The notes: generated by a model not told the origin, from the letters alone. Shown: positions 45,705-54,853, counted from the stretch's first letter. The stretch: DNA of 64,000 nucleotides from Streptomyces sp. AP-93 (GCF_022808175.1 NZ_JALGBX010000001.1:1-64000); one strand, 5' to 3'. Translations and numbers: made by a program.

Positions 45705-45727
45705 TACGTGCCTACGTGCCTACGTGT
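45705..45727. repeat. Three copies of an 8-bp repeat
   Basis: TACGTGCC occurs twice and then as TACGTGTC directly after the terminator. Probably replication slippage; no function is evident. Confidence 0.7.
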
Positions 45728-45747
45728 CAGCGTGTCGGCTTCTGGTC

Positions 45748-47025
45748 TCAGATGCTCCTGAAAGCCAGCGAGACGTTGTGGCCGCCGAAACCGAAGGAGT
45801 TGTTGATCGCGGAGATCGGGCCCTCCGCCGGGAGCTTGCGGGGCTCGTCGCGCACGATGTCCGCGTCGATGTCCTCGTCCATGTCGTCGAGGTTGATCGT
45901 CGGCGGGGCGAGGCGGTGGTACAGCGCCAGCACCGTCGCGACGGTCTCGATGCCGCCCGCGCCACCCAGAAGGTGACCGGTCATCGACTTCGTGGCCGAG
46001 ATCGCGATGTGGTCGAGGTCGTCGCCCAGCACCTTGCGCAGGGCCTTCAGCTCGGCCGTGTCACCCTGCGGGGTGGACGTGGCGTGCGCGTTCACGTGGA
46101 CCAGCTCGGCCGGGTCCAGACCCGTGTTGTCGAGCAGGTTCTGCAGGGCGGCCGAGACACCGCGGCCGGTGGGCTCCGGCTGCGCGATGTGGTGGCTGTC
46201 CGCGGACAGGCCCTGGCCCAGCACCTCGCAGTAGACCCGGGCGCCGCGCGCGGCGGCGTGCTCGGCGGACTCCAGGACCACGACGCCCGCACCCTCGCCG
46301 AGGACGAAGCCGTCGCGGGCCTTGTCGTACGGACGGGAGGCCGTGGTCGGGTTCTCGTTGTTCTTGGACATCGCCATCATGTTGGCGAACGCCGCGATCG
46401 GCAGCGGGTGGATCGCCGCTTCGGTACCACCGGCGACGACCACGTCGGCGCGGCCGGTACGGATCATCTCGACGGCGTAGCCGATGGCCTCGGCGCCGGA
46501 GGCGCAGGCGCTGACCGGAGTGTGCACACCCGCGCGGGCGTTGACCTCCAGGCCGACGTTGGCCGACGGGCCGTTGGGCATGAGCATGGGGACGGTGTGC
46601 GGGGAGACCCGGCGCACACCCTTGTCCTTCAGTACGTCGTACTGGTCGAGCAGGGTGGTCACGCCGCCGATGCCGGAGGCGATGACGGTGCCCAGGCGCT
46701 CGGGCGCGATGGAAGCGCCCGTCGTCGTCTCCTCGCCCGCCGGGGCGGTGTAACCGGCGTCGGCCCACGCCTCGCGGGCCGCGATGATCGCGAACTGGGC
46801 CGAGCGGTCCAGCTTGCGGGCCAGCGGCCTGGGGAGCACCTCGCTCGGGTCCACGGCGGCGGTTGCGGCGATGCGGACCGGGAGTTCGGCGTAGCGCTCA
46901 CCCTCGAGGGGCTTAACGCCGGAACGGCCGGCAAGCAGACCTTCCCAGGTCGAAGCGCTGTCGCCACCCAGCGGAGTGGTTGCGCCGATACCGGTGACGA
47001 CCACGGTGCGATTGGTCGGGCTCAC
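45748..47025 (-). CDS. fabF: 3-oxoacyl-ACP synthase II
   Basis: Condensing enzyme that elongates acyl-ACP with malonyl-ACP in type II fatty-acid synthesis. 425 residues from GTG 47025. Catalytic triad Cys174 (SACASG), His314 (VNAHAT) and His351 (MTGHLLGG). It is the last gene of the fabD-fabH-acpP-fabF operon, 76 bp after acpP. A frame extension to 47088 crosses the intergenic space and is not used. The full-length sequence and context leave little doubt. Confidence 0.95.
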   Translation of the reverse strand: MSPTNRTVVVTGIGATTPLGGDSASTWEGLLAGRSGVKPLEGERYAELPVRIAATAAVDPSEVLPRPLARKLDRSAQFAIIAAREAWADAGYTAPAGEETTTGASIAPERLGTVIASGIGGVTTLLDQYDVLKDKGVRRVSPHTVPMLMPNGPSANVGLEVNARAGVHTPVSACASGAEAIGYAVEMIRTGRADVVVAGGTEAAIHPLPIAAFANMMAMSKNNENPTTASRPYDKARDGFVLGEGAGVVVLESAEHAAARGARVYCEVLGQGLSADSHHIAQPEPTGRGVSAALQNLLDNTGLDPAELVHVNAHATSTPQGDTAELKALRKVLGDDLDHIAISATKSMTGHLLGGAGGIETVATVLALYHRLAPPTINLDDMDEDIDADIVRDEPRKLPAEGPISAINNSFGFGGHNVSLAFRSI

Positions 47026-47101
47026 AGGAATTCTTTCTCCACGTTTCAGGGGGTGAATTGTCACGGCGCCACCGCCAGGTGGCGACAAACGCTCGTCAGG
47101 C

Positions 47102-47350
47102 TCAGGCCTGGTGCTTGAGGATGTAGCTCGCGGCGTCGCCGACGGTCTTGAGACCCTTGACGTCCTCGTCCGGGATCTTCACCTCGAAGCGCTCTTCGGC
47201 GGCGACGACGACCTCGACCATGGACAGCGAGTCGACGTCCAGGTCGTCCGTGAAGGACTTCTCGAGCTGGACGTCCTCGGTCGGGATGCCGGCGATCTCG
47301 TTGACGATCTCCGCGAGACCTTCGACGATTTCTTCCTGGGTGAAGGCCAT
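47102..47350 (-). CDS. acpP: Acyl carrier protein
   Basis: 82-residue acidic four-helix carrier. Ser41 in the DSLSMVEVV motif takes the 4'-phosphopantetheine arm. ATG at 47350 with GAAGGAG upstream. It lies between fabH and fabF in the order typical of Streptomyces fatty-acid synthase clusters. Confidence 0.96.
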   Translation of the reverse strand: MAFTQEEIVEGLAEIVNEIAGIPTEDVQLEKSFTDDLDVDSLSMVEVVVAAEERFEVKIPDEDVKGLKTVGDAASYILKHQA

Positions 47351-47412
47351 GTTGGCGCTCCTTCTATAGCTAGCTGGGGGTCAAACGGAGTCCGGGATGT
47401 GGATCCCGGACC

Positions 47413-48417
47413 CTAGGGGAGGGTAACGACCGTGGCGGCGTAGACGAGCCCCGCCCCGAAGCCGATGACGAGCGCGGTGTCGCCGCTCTTCGCCGCGCCG
47501 GTCGCCAGGAGCCGCTCCATTGCGAGCGGGATCGAGGCGGCCGAGGTGTTGCCGGTGGTTTCGATGTCACGGGCGACCGTGACGTGCTCCGGCAGCTTCA
47601 GAGTCTTCACCATCGAGTCGATGATCCGCATGTTCGCCTGGTGCGGAATGAAGACGTCCAGGTCATCAGCGGTGATCCCGGCAGCGTCGAGCGCCTGCTG
47701 GGCCACCTTGGCCATCTCGAAGACGGCCCAGCGGAAGACCGCCTGGCCCTCCTGCGTGATGGCGGGAAACTTTTCGCCGCCGTCCTTGCCGAGGTACTCG
47801 TCCCACGGCACGGTCTGCTTGATGGTCTCCGACTTGTCGCCCTCCGAACCCCACACCGTGGGGCCGATGGCCGGCTCGTCCGAGGGGCCGACGACCACGG
47901 CGCCCGCGCCGTCACCGAAGAGGAAGGCCGTCGCGCGGTCCTCCAGGTCGGTCAGGTCCGAGAGCCGCTCCACGCCGATGACGAGGACGTACTCCGCGGA
48001 ACCCTCGACGACGAGTCCCTTGGCCAGGGTCAGGCCGTAGCCGAACCCGGCGCAGCCGGCGGAGATGTCGAAGGCGGCGGGCTTGCCCGCACCGATGCGG
48101 TGCGCGATCTCGGTCGCCACGGCCGGGGTCTGCTTGAAGTGCGACACCGTCGAGACGATCACGGCGCCGATCTTCTCCGGAGCGATCCCGGCGTCGGCCA
48201 GGGCCTTGCCGGAGGCCTCCACCGACATCGCGGCGACGGTCTCCTGCGGGGAAGCCCAGTGCCGCGTCGCGATACCGGAGCGGGAGCGGATCCACTCGTC
48301 GGAGGAGTCGATGGTTTCGAGGATGACCTCGTTCGGCACCACGCGGGTCGGACGGTAGCCGCCGACACCGAGGATGCGGGCGTACGGGGAGCCCTTGGCA
48401 GGCTTGATCTTCGACAT
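47413..48417 (-). CDS. fabH: 3-oxoacyl-ACP synthase III
   Basis: Initiating condensing enzyme that joins a (branched) acyl-CoA primer to malonyl-ACP. 334 residues. Catalytic Cys122 (SAGCAGF), His259 (PHQAN) and Asn290 (GNTSAAS). ATG at 48417, GAAGGAG upstream. It is 19 bp after fabD. In Streptomyces it selects branched starter units, which would explain iso/anteiso fatty acids. Confidence 0.95.
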   Translation of the reverse strand: MSKIKPAKGSPYARILGVGGYRPTRVVPNEVILETIDSSDEWIRSRSGIATRHWASPQETVAAMSVEASGKALADAGIAPEKIGAVIVSTVSHFKQTPAVATEIAHRIGAGKPAAFDISAGCAGFGYGLTLAKGLVVEGSAEYVLVIGVERLSDLTDLEDRATAFLFGDGAGAVVVGPSDEPAIGPTVWGSEGDKSETIKQTVPWDEYLGKDGGEKFPAITQEGQAVFRWAVFEMAKVAQQALDAAGITADDLDVFIPHQANMRIIDSMVKTLKLPEHVTVARDIETTGNTSAASIPLAMERLLATGAAKSGDTALVIGFGAGLVYAATVVTLP

Positions 48418-48436
48418 GCTGAGTGGGCTCCTTCTC

Positions 48437-49369
48437 TCAGACCGCGTGCTCGGCGACGAGCTTCGCGGCCTTGTCGAGATCGTCCGGGGTCTTCAGCGCC
48501 ACGCTCGGTACGCCCTTCAGCGCGCGCTTGGCCAGACCCGTCAGAGTGCCACCGGGGGACAGTTCGACGATCCCGGTGACGCCCAGCGCGGCGAACGTCT
48601 CCATGCACAGGTCCCAGCGGACCGGGTTGGCCACCTGGCCCACCAGCCGGGCGACGACATCGGCGCCCGTGGTCACGACCTGACCATCCTTGTTCGATAC
48701 GTAGGTCAGCGCCGGGTCGGCCGGGGAGAGGGCCGCCGCGGCCTTCTCCAGGCCGGCGACCGCCGGAGCCATGTGGTGCGTGTGGAAGGCGCCCGCGACC
48801 TTGAGGGCGACGACCTTCATGGAACCTTCGGGCTTCTCGGCCTCCAGGGCCGCGATCTGCTCCATGGTCCCCGCGGCCACGACCTGGCCCGCGCCGTTGA
48901 CGTTCGCCGGGGTCAGACCCAGCTTCTCCAGGTGCGCGAAGACCACGTCCGGTTCCCCGCCGAGAACGGCGGCCATGCCGGTCGCGGTGATGCCCGCGGC
49001 CTCGGCCATGGCGAGGCCCCGGGTGCGTACGAAGGACAGTGCGTCCGTGTCGGACAGGACCCCGGCGTACGCGGCGGCGGTGATCTCGCCGACGCTGTGG
49101 CCCGCCACGGCGCCGAAGGCGGCGCGGCCCACTGCGGGGATCGCGGTGAGCTCGGCCGCGGCGAGCAGGCCGGCGGCCACCAACAGGGGTTGTGCGACGG
49201 CCGTGTCGCGGATCTCGTCCGCGTCGGCCTTCGTGCCGTAGTGGGCAAGGTCGAGCCCGATGGCGTCCGACCAGCCGGCGACGCGGTCAGCGGCGCCGGG
49301 CAGTTCGAGCCAGGGAGTCAGGAAGCCGGGCGTCTGTGCGCCTTGGCCGGGAGCGACGAGTACGAGCAC
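48437..49369 (-). CDS. fabD: Malonyl-CoA:ACP transacylase
   Basis: Loads malonate onto ACP. 310 residues. Active Ser92 in GHSVGE, His196 in GAFHTHHM, N-terminal VAPGQGAQTPGF. I chose GTG at 49369, which gives the N-terminus I remember for Streptomyces FabD; GTG at 49375 is a close alternative. First gene of the operon, 89 bp after fasR. Confidence 0.94.
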   Translation of the reverse strand: MLVLVAPGQGAQTPGFLTPWLELPGAADRVAGWSDAIGLDLAHYGTKADADEIRDTAVAQPLLVAAGLLAAAELTAIPAVGRAAFGAVAGHSVGEITAAAYAGVLSDTDALSFVRTRGLAMAEAAGITATGMAAVLGGEPDVVFAHLEKLGLTPANVNGAGQVVAAGTMEQIAALEAEKPEGSMKVVALKVAGAFHTHHMAPAVAGLEKAAAALSPADPALTYVSNKDGQVVTTGADVVARLVGQVANPVRWDLCMETFAALGVTGIVELSPGGTLTGLAKRALKGVPSVALKTPDDLDKAAKLVAEHAV

Positions 49370-49458
49370 CCTCACACTCTCTCTTGTGTTCGGTCCTCGC
49401 CGCCCGTGGGGACAGGGACGAAGAACCATCGGGGTAATTGTTGATGTCCGACAAAAGC

Positions 49459-50676
49459 TTAGGACTGAGGATCGCCGTCGGCCAGACGCCCGAGGATCAA
49501 AGCGATCCTCAGTGTGAACGCGGAGCGGACATCGGAGGGCGACCAGCCGGTGACGTCTGTCACACGTCGGAGCCGATAGCGCACGGTGTTGGGGTGCACG
49601 AACAGCATCCGGGCCGCGCCTTCGAGACTGCTCGCCTGCTCCAGATAGACACTCAGCGTTTCCAGCAGAGCCGAGCCGGCCTCTTCGAGCGGTCTGTAGA
49701 TCTCCTCCACCAACTGCTCGCGGGCCGAAGGGTCGGAGGCGATCGCACGTTCGGGCAGGAGATCGTCCGCGAGGACCGGCCTGGGAGCGTCCTGCCACGC
49801 CGTGCAGGCCTTGAGCCCGGCCGCGGCCGCCTGCGCCGATTTCGTGGCGTTCAGCAGGTCCGGGACCACCGGCCCGGCGACCACCGCACCCGCCGCGAAC
49901 GGCCCGATCAGCGACTTCGCCACCTGCATCGGATTGTCGCTGCCGCCCGCGATGACGACGAGCCGGTCGCCCAGCACACCCGTGAGCACCTGCAGTTTGT
50001 GGTGGCGGGCCGCCCGCCGGATCGCCTCGACCGTCAGCTCGCTGTCGCCCTCCGGAGCCGTTCCCAGCACCACGCACACGTGCTCGGGGGAGTTCCAGCC
50101 GAGGGCCGCGGCCCGCGACAGCGCACCCTCGTCGGCCTCCCCGGACAGCACCGCGTTGACCACGAGGGACTCCAGCCGGGCGTCCCACGCGCCGCGCGCC
50201 TCGGCGGCCTGGGCGTAGACCTGGGCGGTCGCGAAGGCGATCTCCCGGGCGTACACCAGCAGGGCCTCGCGCAGGATCGACTCGTCGCCGGGCGCGGCGA
50301 CCTCGTCGATCGCAGTCTCCATGACCTCGATCGTGGTGCGCACCATCTCGACGGTCTGGCGCAGGGTGATCGCCCGGGTCAGCTCGCGCGGAGCCGTCCC
50401 GAAGACATCGGTGGAGATCGCCTGCGCGGTATCCGGATGCCGGAACCACTCGGTGAACGCGGCGATGCCGGCCTGGGCGACCAGACCGATCCACGACCGG
50501 TTCTCCGGCGGCATCGCCCGGTACCACGACAGCGTCTCGTCCATGCGCGCGATGGCGTTGGCGGCGAGCCGGCCGGAGGACTTCTCCAGCCGTCGCAGCG
50601 TCGCGGCGTGCGGATGGGGCGGAGCCGGATGCGCGGGGTGGACCGCGGGTGAATGCTCACGTTCGGGTTGGGGCAC
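49459..50676 (-). CDS. fasR: Transcriptional activator of fatty-acid synthesis
   Basis: 405 residues of the PucR/CdaR-like group. A conserved N-terminal region (LRRLEKSSGRLAANAIARMD, MPPENRSWIGLVAQAGI) is followed by a GGDEF-like CdaR middle domain and a C-terminal helix-turn-helix (VHPNTVRYRLRRVTD). It is directly upstream of fabD and co-oriented, as for FasR of S. coelicolor, which activates the fabDHPF operon. GTG at 50676 lacks a clear ribosome site. Confidence 0.92.
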   Translation of the reverse strand: MPQPEREHSPAVHPAHPAPPHPHAATLRRLEKSSGRLAANAIARMDETLSWYRAMPPENRSWIGLVAQAGIAAFTEWFRHPDTAQAISTDVFGTAPRELTRAITLRQTVEMVRTTIEVMETAIDEVAAPGDESILREALLVYAREIAFATAQVYAQAAEARGAWDARLESLVVNAVLSGEADEGALSRAAALGWNSPEHVCVVLGTAPEGDSELTVEAIRRAARHHKLQVLTGVLGDRLVVIAGGSDNPMQVAKSLIGPFAAGAVVAGPVVPDLLNATKSAQAAAAGLKACTAWQDAPRPVLADDLLPERAIASDPSAREQLVEEIYRPLEEAGSALLETLSVYLEQASSLEGAARMLFVHPNTVRYRLRRVTDVTGWSPSDVRSAFTLRIALILGRLADGDPQS

Positions 50677-50757
50677 GTGACAAGACTGCCTTATCGGGAC
50701 GGCTGTGCGGAGTCCGGTCTCATCCCGGGCCGCGCCCCGGGGGCTACGGTGGCCCCC

Positions 50758-51420
50758 ATGATTGATGTACGCCGAGGCTCCGACCGGTACGAGGGCGGAG
50801 CCTCCGAGGGCGCCGCTGCCGGGATCACCACCCGGTACGCCTTCTCCTTCGGCCCGCACTACGACCCGGACAACCTGCGGTTCGGCCCGGTCATGGCGTG
50901 CAACGAGGAGAGCCTCGCCCCCGGCGCCGGCTTCGACGAGCACCCCCACAGCCACACCGAGATCGTGACCTGGGTGGCCGAGGGCGAGCTCACCCACCGG
51001 GACGCCACGGGCGCCGCCACCCTGGTGCGGCCCGGTGACGTACAGCACCTCGGCGCGGCGTCCGGGACCCGGCACGTGGAACGCAACGACGGCCCCGGGC
51101 CGCTGCGCTTCGTCCAGATGTGGCTGGCCCCGGCCGACCCGGCCGGGGAGCCCACGTACACGCTGGTCAGGGGGATCGCCGACAGCACGCCCTACGCCGT
51201 GCCCGCGGCCGGTGCCGTACTGCACGTACGGCGTCCGGGCGCGGGCGAGCGGGTGGCCGTACCGGCCGCCGCGCGGGTGTACCTGCACGTCGTACGGGGA
51301 GACCTGCGGCTGGACGGCGGGGAGCTCGGGCCCGGGGACTCGGCGCGGATCTCCGGCGAGCCGGAGCTCGAACTGGTCGCCGGATCCCCGGCCGAGGTGC
51401 TGATCTGGGAGTTTTCGTAG
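50758..51420 (+). CDS. Pirin-family protein
   Basis: 220 residues with two cupin barrels. The N-terminal metal site is formed by HPHSHTEIVTW (two His and Glu) and a later His in DVQHLGA. The C-terminal barrel lacks metal ligands, as usual. Pirins are iron-dependent quercetinase-like or regulatory proteins. The ATG at 50758 lies 7 bp after TACGGT and lacks a ribosome site, pointing to a leaderless mRNA. It is divergent from fasR. Confidence 0.87.
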   Translation: MIDVRRGSDRYEGGASEGAAAGITTRYAFSFGPHYDPDNLRFGPVMACNEESLAPGAGFDEHPHSHTEIVTWVAEGELTHRDATGAATLVRPGDVQHLGAASGTRHVERNDGPGPLRFVQMWLAPADPAGEPTYTLVRGIADSTPYAVPAAGAVLHVRRPGAGERVAVPAAARVYLHVVRGDLRLDGGELGPGDSARISGEPELELVAGSPAEVLIWEFS

Positions 51421-51452
51421 GCGGGGCCTCGTAGCCGGTGGCCGCAGGGGCC

Positions 51453-52280
51453 TCAGCGGGTCCGGAGCTCCGCGAGCACCGCGTCGGTGAACGGGGGCCA
51501 CGCCTCCACGGCCCACGGGCCGAAGGCGCGGTCCGTCAGCGCCACGCAGGCGGCGCGGGCGTCCGGGTCCACCCACAGGAACGTCCCGGACTGCCCGAAG
51601 TGGCCGAAGGTGCGCGGCGAGGAACCGGCGCCCGTCCAGTGCGGGGCCTTCCCGTCGCGGATCTCCATGCCGAGCCCCCAGTCGTTGGGGGACTGGTGGC
51701 CGTAGCCGGGCAGGACGCCCTTGAGCCCGGGGTGGACCACGGAGGTCGCCCCGGCGACGGTGCGCACGTCCAGCAGCCGCGGCTGCTGGAGCTCGGCGGC
51801 GAAGCGCAGGAGGTCGGAGACGGTGGAGACCCCGTCCTTGGCGGGGGAGCCCTCCAGGCTGCTCGACGCCATGCCCAGCGGCTCGAAGACGGCCTCGGCC
51901 AGGTACGCGGCGAAGGGGATGCCGGTGGCCTTCGCGATGTGGTCGCCGAGCTCCTCGAAGCCGGCGTTCGAGTACAGCCGGCGCTGCCCGGGAGGGGCCG
52001 TCACCCGGTGCTCGTCGAAGGCCAGGCCGCTGGTGTGGGCGAGCAGGTGGCGCACGGTGGAACCCTGGGGCCCGGCCGGCTCGTCCAGCTCGATCGCGCC
52101 CTCCTCGTAGGCGACGAGGGCGGCGTAGGCGGCGAGCGGCTTGGTGACGGAGGCCAGCGGGAAGCGGTGGTCCACCGGGCCGTGGGCGCCGAGCACGGTC
52201 CCGTCGGCGTGGACGACGGCCGCGGCGGCGGTCGGAACCGGCCAGTTCTCGATGATGCGCAGACTCTGCAAGCTCTCCAT
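51453..52280 (-). CDS. Beta-lactamase-family serine hydrolase
   Basis: 275 residues, class C/PBP-like fold without a signal peptide. Nucleophile motif Ser44-Val-Thr-Lys47, second motif Tyr103-Ser-Asn105 and a C-terminal FGHFGQSGT block in place of KTG. It is probably a cytoplasmic esterase or peptidase rather than a resistance enzyme. ATG at 52280 lies 7 bp after TACCCT, so it is probably leaderless. It is divergent from merR and shares its operator region. Confidence 0.86.
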   Translation of the reverse strand: MESLQSLRIIENWPVPTAAAAVVHADGTVLGAHGPVDHRFPLASVTKPLAAYAALVAYEEGAIELDEPAGPQGSTVRHLLAHTSGLAFDEHRVTAPPGQRRLYSNAGFEELGDHIAKATGIPFAAYLAEAVFEPLGMASSSLEGSPAKDGVSTVSDLLRFAAELQQPRLLDVRTVAGATSVVHPGLKGVLPGYGHQSPNDWGLGMEIRDGKAPHWTGAGSSPRTFGHFGQSGTFLWVDPDARAACVALTDRAFGPWAVEAWPPFTDAVLAELRTR

Positions 52281-52287
52281 GCGGCCG

Positions 52288-52325
52288 AGGGTACTTGCTT
52301 GGAGTGCACTCCAAGGATTTAGCGT
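52288..52325. promoter_or_regulatory. MerR-type promoter with 18-bp perfect palindrome
   Basis: CTTGGAGTGCACTCCAAG (52298-52315) is a perfect palindrome. It lies in the 19-bp spacer between TTGCTT (52295-52300) and TAGCGT (52320-52325), the long spacer expected for MerR-activated promoters. The divergent -10 TACCCT (52293-52288) abuts it, so both directions may be controlled. Confidence 0.8.
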
Positions 52326-52331
52326 GGAGCC

Positions 52332-52760
52332 ATGAGCCCGACGCAGACCCCCCTGCAGGCCCCCCTGCAGACGCAGACGCGGTACACGATCAGCGAGGTC
52401 GAGGCCCGGACCGGTCTGACCCAGCACACCTTGCGCTGGTACGAACGGATCGGCCTCATGCCGCACGTGGACCGCTCCCACTCGGGGCAGCGGCGGTTCA
52501 CCGACAAGGACCTCGACTGGCTGGGCTTCGTCGGGAAGTTGCGCACCACCGGCATGTCCGTGGCGGACATGGTCCGGTACGCCGAACTCGTCCGTGAGGG
52601 CCCGCACACCGCCGACGACCGGCGCGAACTGCTGGAGCGCACGCGCGACGAGGTGCGCACGCGGATCGCGGAACTGACCGACGCGCTCGCGGTCCTGGAC
52701 TACAAGATCGATACGTATGCGATGTGCACCACCGTCGCGGGAGAGGGAGACCGGACATGA
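52332..52760 (+). CDS. MerR-family transcriptional regulator
   Basis: 142 residues. Helix-turn-helix and wing YTISEVEARTGLTQHTLRWY (17-36) and GQRRFTDKDLDWL, then the coiled-coil dimerisation helix. There is one cysteine near the C-terminus (MCTTVAG). A PLQAPLQTQT repeat forms a short N-terminal extension. The stop overlaps the aldo-keto reductase ATG. It should bind the palindrome at 52298-52315 and twist the long spacer to activate its own operon. Confidence 0.88.
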   Translation: MSPTQTPLQAPLQTQTRYTISEVEARTGLTQHTLRWYERIGLMPHVDRSHSGQRRFTDKDLDWLGFVGKLRTTGMSVADMVRYAELVREGPHTADDRRELLERTRDEVRTRIAELTDALAVLDYKIDTYAMCTTVAGEGDRT

Positions 52761-53779
52761 CCGGCAGCACCGCTGGGCTCGAGCAGGCCGAACTGGGCAA
52801 GGGCGGCCCGCTGGTGGGCGTCCAGGGACTCGGCTGCATGGGCATGAGCGAGTTCTACGGGGACACCGACGAGGCGGCCGCCCGGCAGACCTTGGACGCG
52901 GCACTGGCCGCCGGGGTCACCCTCTTCGACACCGCCGACGTCTACGGACGGGGAGCCAACGAGGAGTTCCTCGCGCCCTTCGTGGCCGCGCACCGCGACC
53001 GGATCACCCTCGCCACGAAGTTCGCCATCGAGCGGACGGACGACCCGCTGTACCGGGGGGTCCGCAACGACCGCGCGTACATCCGCGGCGCGGTCGAGGA
53101 CAGCCTGCGCAGGCTGGGCACCGACGTGATCGACCTCTACTACATGCACCGGCGCGATCCGGCCGTTCCGTTCGCCGAGTCGGTGGGCGCGATGGCGGAG
53201 CTGGTGCAGGAGGGCAAGGTGCGCCACCTCGGGCTCAGCGAGGTGACCGGAGCCGAGCTGCGCGAGGCGCACGCGGTGCACCCGATCGCGGCGCTCCAGT
53301 CGGAGTGGTCGCTGTTCAGCCGGGACGTGGAGCGCAGCGCGGTGGGCGCGGCGGCGGAGCTCGGCGTGGCCTTCGTGGCGTACTCACCGCTCGGCCGCGG
53401 CTTCCTGACCGGGGCGTTCGCGGACGCGTCGGCGGACCTGACGGCCGATGACTTCCGGCGGTACCAGCCCCGGTTCACGGGGGACAACGCGAAGGCGAAC
53501 GGGGCGCTGCTGACGCCGGTACGGGAGATCGCGGCGGCCCGCGGGGCCACGCCGGCGCAGATCGCCCTGGCGTGGGTGCACCAGCGGGCGGCGGCCCACG
53601 GCCTCACGGTCGTCCCGATCCCGGGCACCCGCAAGCCCTCCCGCCTCGCGGAAAACACCGCGGCGCCCGGCATCACCCTGACGCCCGCGGAACTGTCCCT
53701 CCTGGACCCGATCGCCGCGGGGGTCGCGGGCGACCGCTACCCGGACATGAGCTCGACCTCAACGGCCCGCGAGGTGTGA
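52757..53779 (+). CDS. Aldo/keto reductase
   Basis: 340 residues, TIM barrel. Catalytic tetrad Asp58, Tyr63, Lys88 and His131 (FDTADVYG, ATKF, YYMHR) and the NADPH-binding IPGTRKPSRL near the C-terminus. The ATG at 52757 overlaps the merR stop (ATGA). It reduces aldehydes or ketones with NADPH. Coupling to a MerR sensor suggests a reactive carbonyl as inducer and substrate. Confidence 0.9.
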   Translation: MTGSTAGLEQAELGKGGPLVGVQGLGCMGMSEFYGDTDEAAARQTLDAALAAGVTLFDTADVYGRGANEEFLAPFVAAHRDRITLATKFAIERTDDPLYRGVRNDRAYIRGAVEDSLRRLGTDVIDLYYMHRRDPAVPFAESVGAMAELVQEGKVRHLGLSEVTGAELREAHAVHPIAALQSEWSLFSRDVERSAVGAAAELGVAFVAYSPLGRGFLTGAFADASADLTADDFRRYQPRFTGDNAKANGALLTPVREIAAARGATPAQIALAWVHQRAAAHGLTVVPIPGTRKPSRLAENTAAPGITLTPAELSLLDPIAAGVAGDRYPDMSSTSTAREV

Positions 53780-53790
53780 CCGCGTGCGGC

Positions 53791-53912
53791 GGCGGGGCTG
53801 GATTGCCCGCAGGGCAAATTCCAGCCCCGCCGGCGTTTGAGGCGCGGGTCTGGGCGGAGCCCAGGGAACGGTGGAAGGGCGGGTAGGGGACAGCCCCGCA
53901 GGGCCGAGCAGG
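53791..53912. repeat. Dispersed intergenic repeat, second copy
   Basis: A near-perfect hairpin (GGCGGGGCTGGATTGCCC at 53791-53808 with 53812-53831) is followed by GGCGTTTGAGGCGCGGG and GGAACGGTGGAAGGGCGGG, the same modules as in 29174-29359. It separates the convergent aldo-keto reductase and DUF4429 genes and probably also terminates both. Confidence 0.75.
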
Positions 53913-53924
53913 GACCCCGCAGGG

Positions 53925-54779
53925 TCAGGCCCCGGCCGTGAAGCGGTCCCGCAGGGCCCGGTACTCGGCGTCCGTGAGCAGCCCCGCACTGTGCAGCTCG
54001 GCAAGGTGCTGGATCCGCTCCCAGGACCGCGGCCCGGGCACAGGGGCCCCCGCCGCACCGGAGGCGACCGGCGCCCGCGCCCGCAGCGCAGCAAGCAGCG
54101 CCGCCGCGAACGGCAGCGACTCGTACACGGCCCCGTACCCCACCCCGAACACCGCGGAGGCGAGATCGTGGTCCGGCCGGGGATCACCGGCGCCCTCGCG
54201 GGGCAACAGCCGCAGGTGCCCGCCGGACCGTTCCGGGGAGTGCCAGACCAGCCCGGTCAGGGCGGCCACCGGATACCGCTGGTCGCCCGCCTTCCACTTG
54301 GCGCTGGTGGCCCCGGTGCGCGACCAGCGGAAGGTGACGGCGCCGCCGTCGAAGGCGAGCCGGGCGTCGTACGCCTTCAGCGTGGCCGGCGGCTCCGGGG
54401 CGGAGACCAGGAACCGCTCGGCCGGCCCGGCCGGACCCAGCCGCTCGCGCAGGGCCTCGGTGAAGGCCGCGGCCCGCCCGGACCCGCCGCCGCCTCCCGG
54501 CAGCACCAGCCGGTACGGATCGCAGGCTTCTCTCAACTGCCCCGCCGCGGCCTCCATCAGCGGGTCCGCTCCCACCCGCACGCGGGCGTGCAGCACCACC
54601 GTGTCCCGCCGTCCCACGGTCAGGCCCACCCCGGACAACGCCTCGAGGGGAATCCGGCGTTCCCCCAGGGCGTGCCAGAGTCTGGGCGTTCGCATCCCCC
54701 GTGCGAAGCGGATGATGAGCGAGTTCGTGGTGCGGTCGAACTCCCAGACGGCATGGTTTCCGGCCAGTACGTCACCCAT
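53925..54779 (-). CDS. DUF4429/SHOCT-domain protein
   Basis: 284 residues. Two DUF4429-like beta domains (about 1-100 and 130-225, each with an FDG/W-EF start) end in a short helical SHOCT motif (IQHLAELHSAGLLTDAEYRALRD split about 255-280). ATG at 54779 lies 7 bp after TACGAT without a ribosome site, so it is likely leaderless. Similar proteins may bind membranes or oligomerise; no function is established. Confidence 0.8.
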   Translation of the reverse strand: MGDVLAGNHAVWEFDRTTNSLIIRFARGMRTPRLWHALGERRIPLEALSGVGLTVGRRDTVVLHARVRVGADPLMEAAAGQLREACDPYRLVLPGGGGGSGRAAAFTEALRERLGPAGPAERFLVSAPEPPATLKAYDARLAFDGGAVTFRWSRTGATSAKWKAGDQRYPVAALTGLVWHSPERSGGHLRLLPREGAGDPRPDHDLASAVFGVGYGAVYESLPFAAALLAALRARAPVASGAAGAPVPGPRSWERIQHLAELHSAGLLTDAEYRALRDRFTAGA

Positions 54780-54853
54780 GCGGCACATCGTAAAGGGACG
54801 CACCCCTGTGCGTCCCCCCGCTGTGAGGTCCGGTTTCGGGTCGGCCGAGCGGG

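Noticed and set aside
45748..50676. Polyketide or natural-product cluster
   Set aside because: The ketosynthase, ACP and acyltransferase are the housekeeping fabD-fabH-acpP-fabF set with fasR; no tailoring or resistance genes accompany them.
51453..52280. Beta-lactam resistance gene
   Set aside because: It has the SxxK fold but no signal peptide and no KTG motif, and it pairs with a MerR/aldo-keto reductase unit, so a general hydrolase is more likely.
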